NCBI GenBank assembly: GCA_937906635.1
Contig: CALCYP010000061.1
Location: 1 to 17,273, forward strand
Source of the DNA: an uncultured bacterium
GTDB taxonomy: Bacteria; Patescibacteriota; Gracilibacteria; Absconditabacterales; Absconditicoccaceae
DNA: 17,273 nucleotides
Direction: 5' to 3'
Shown here: positions 16,451-17,273 of the stretch, one piece after another
How the letters are laid out: every line of letters begins with the position of its first letter
How positions within the stretch are numbered: position 1 is the first letter of the stretch
Notes under the pieces: generated by a model
What the model was told of the DNA's origin: nothing
The model's database searches: none
Seen by the model: only the letters and a program-made list of their open reading frames with translations
Translations under genes and position numbers: made by a program

Positions 16451-16960
16451 TTACAACCAATTTTCAATCGTTTCTTTAGCTTCATAAACTCCACTTCCAC
16501 GGATAGCTACTCAATCCAAAACTTCAGCTCATTTACAGAGATTTTTCAATTGATTAGGAACTCAAGCCAAACCAGAACCTTCGTGAGTAGTAAATGGTCT
16601 AACAATCTTTCATTCTCGATTCAACTTTTCTAATTGAGTAACCATTGGCTGAGGTAATTGTCACCAATAGATTGGTCCTCAAACATAAATCACTTCATAG
16701 TCGTCAATATTTTCCAAAGTATTTACTATTTCAGGTCTTTCATCATTATAAATTTCTTTTTGAGCCTCGTCACAACAAATCTGATAATTGTTTGAATAAG
16801 GTACTTTCCTCTCCACTTTGAATAAATCTGCTCAAGTTAATTCCTGGATATATTCAGCAACAACTTCCGTGTTTCATTTTCCTATATATCCTACCGCATA
16901 ATTTTCATCAGCTCTGGAAAAGTAAATTACGATACTTTTTTTGTCTTTTAAGTCAGTCAT
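16451..16960 (-). CDS. flavodoxin family protein
   Basis: This is a 169-residue single-domain protein. It begins with the FMN-loop strand SIVIYFSRADENYAVGY and continues with KGNTEVVAEYIQELTGADLFKVE and then YEVIYVGGPIYWGQLPQPM, the substrate/FMN segment of flavodoxin_4 proteins. It ends with TTHEGSGLAGVPNQLK and VLDGVAIRGSGVYEAKETIENWL, the typical C-terminal 'G....W...L' motif. It probably carries electrons or acts as an FMN reductase. It is the promoter-proximal gene of the minus-strand group with the lipoprotein (39 bases downstream) and peroxidase. No Shine-Dalgarno sequence. Confidence 0.88.
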
Positions 16961-16972
16961 AGTATTTAGTAG

Positions 16973-16998
16973 TTATCAATATAAATATATATTGATAA
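16973..16998. promoter_or_regulatory. perfect 11-bp inverted repeat upstream of the flavodoxin gene
   Basis: TTATCAATATA, spacer AATA, TATATTGATAA; 12 bases before the ATG on the minus strand. The TATATT and TATATA runs could include the -10 box, so this is a candidate operator for the flavodoxin-peroxidase group. TTATCAATATA-type palindromes are also favoured by AT-rich DNA. Confidence 0.45.
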
Positions 16999-17106
16999 TA
17001 TATGAATTTTTTCAAAAAGCAATATCTAAAATATCGGTCGTCTTTTTTTATCAAAGCTTCACCTATCACCTTGGCAGGTTTTTTCGACCTAACACTAAGG
17101 TCAGAG

Positions 17107-17199
17107 AGGGAATTAGGTTCGAAATGATGAGGAAATGTGTCATTTTGAGGAACGTAGTGACGAGAAATCTATAGAAATCCCCCGACTTCGTCCTTGAGG
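17107..17199 (+). repeat. dispersed hairpin repeat, copy C
   Basis: This copy has the same orientation as copy A. It shares the 19-mer at 17109-17127, the GACGAGAAATCTATAGAAATC type core and ATAGAAATCCCCC. Its inverted repeat has decayed (CGAAATGATG versus GTCATTTTGA). Upstream, 17040-17100 holds a small imperfect hairpin (ACCTT...AAGGT) and no gene. Confidence 0.7.
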
Positions 17200-17220
17200 C
17201 AGAATATTTGGCAAAAATTT

Positions 17221-17269
17221 CCTCCCCGACGGGGAGGGGAACCGCTTGCGGTGGCGGGGGTTAACCCCC
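17221..17269. repeat. GC-rich palindrome cluster at the window end
   Basis: CCTCCCC-GAC-GGGGAGG (17221-17237), ACCGC-TT-GCGGT (17241-17252) and GGGGGTTAACCCCC (17256-17269) are three successive inverted repeats, sharply GC-rich against the genome. Same style as the composite at 776-878; the element probably continues beyond the window. Confidence 0.6.
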
Positions 17270-17273
17270 TCAC

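Noticed and set aside
1..17273. CRISPR array
   Set aside because: No regularly spaced repeat with unique spacers; the repeats present are palindromic, few and irregular.

Overview
The window reads as bacterial chromosome from a lineage that uses UGA as glycine (genetic code 25), most likely Candidatus Gracilibacteria (BD1-5) or Absconditabacteria (SR1). Under the standard code almost every gene is broken into short pieces. With UGA read as Gly, long uninterrupted reading frames appear, all ending in TAA or TAG, and UGA falls on glycines that define families, such as both glycines of the Fic motif HPFQDGNGR and the GDNR box of signal peptidase I. TGG is still used for Trp. The DNA is AT-rich and essentially no gene has a Shine-Dalgarno sequence. 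All gene coordinates below use this reading.

Layout. Positions 1-919 hold no gene. They contain repeats, a rod-like structured RNA resembling 6S RNA with its own promoter and terminator, a second stem-closed RNA candidate, and hairpin repeats. Positions 920-4930 (+) are a four-gene surface-polysaccharide operon: GT4 glycosyltransferase, UDP-galactopyranose mutase (glf), a DUF3431-like protein and a CgeB-like putative glycosyltransferase. Converging on it from the minus strand (7067-4946) are an internally shortened NAD-epimerase-like gene, a capsule-type glycosyltransferase and a SAM methyltransferase. Together these look like a glycan assembly locus containing galactofuranose.

Positions 7371-10019 form an accessory island: an HTH-Panacea antitoxin followed by the wreck of a RelE-like toxin, and a divergent Fic AMP-transferase with a repeat-rich upstream region. 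The same 13-bp transposon-end-like sequence lies, in direct orientation, at both edges of this island (7356-7368 and 10116-10128).

Positions 10132-10738 (minus) hold mscL, a dispersed hairpin repeat and tRNA-Leu(CAA) with a terminator. Positions 10887-13373 (+) are a housekeeping run: ssb, lepB, a PH-domain membrane protein, an HSP20-like protein, a small membrane protein and a terminator. Next is dnaG (13435-15153), whose zinc ribbon has lost all four metal ligands. The minus strand from 16960 to 15224 encodes flavodoxin, an eight-cysteine lipoprotein and glutathione peroxidase, a small redox-flavoured group. The window ends in another copy of the dispersed repeat and GC-rich palindromes.
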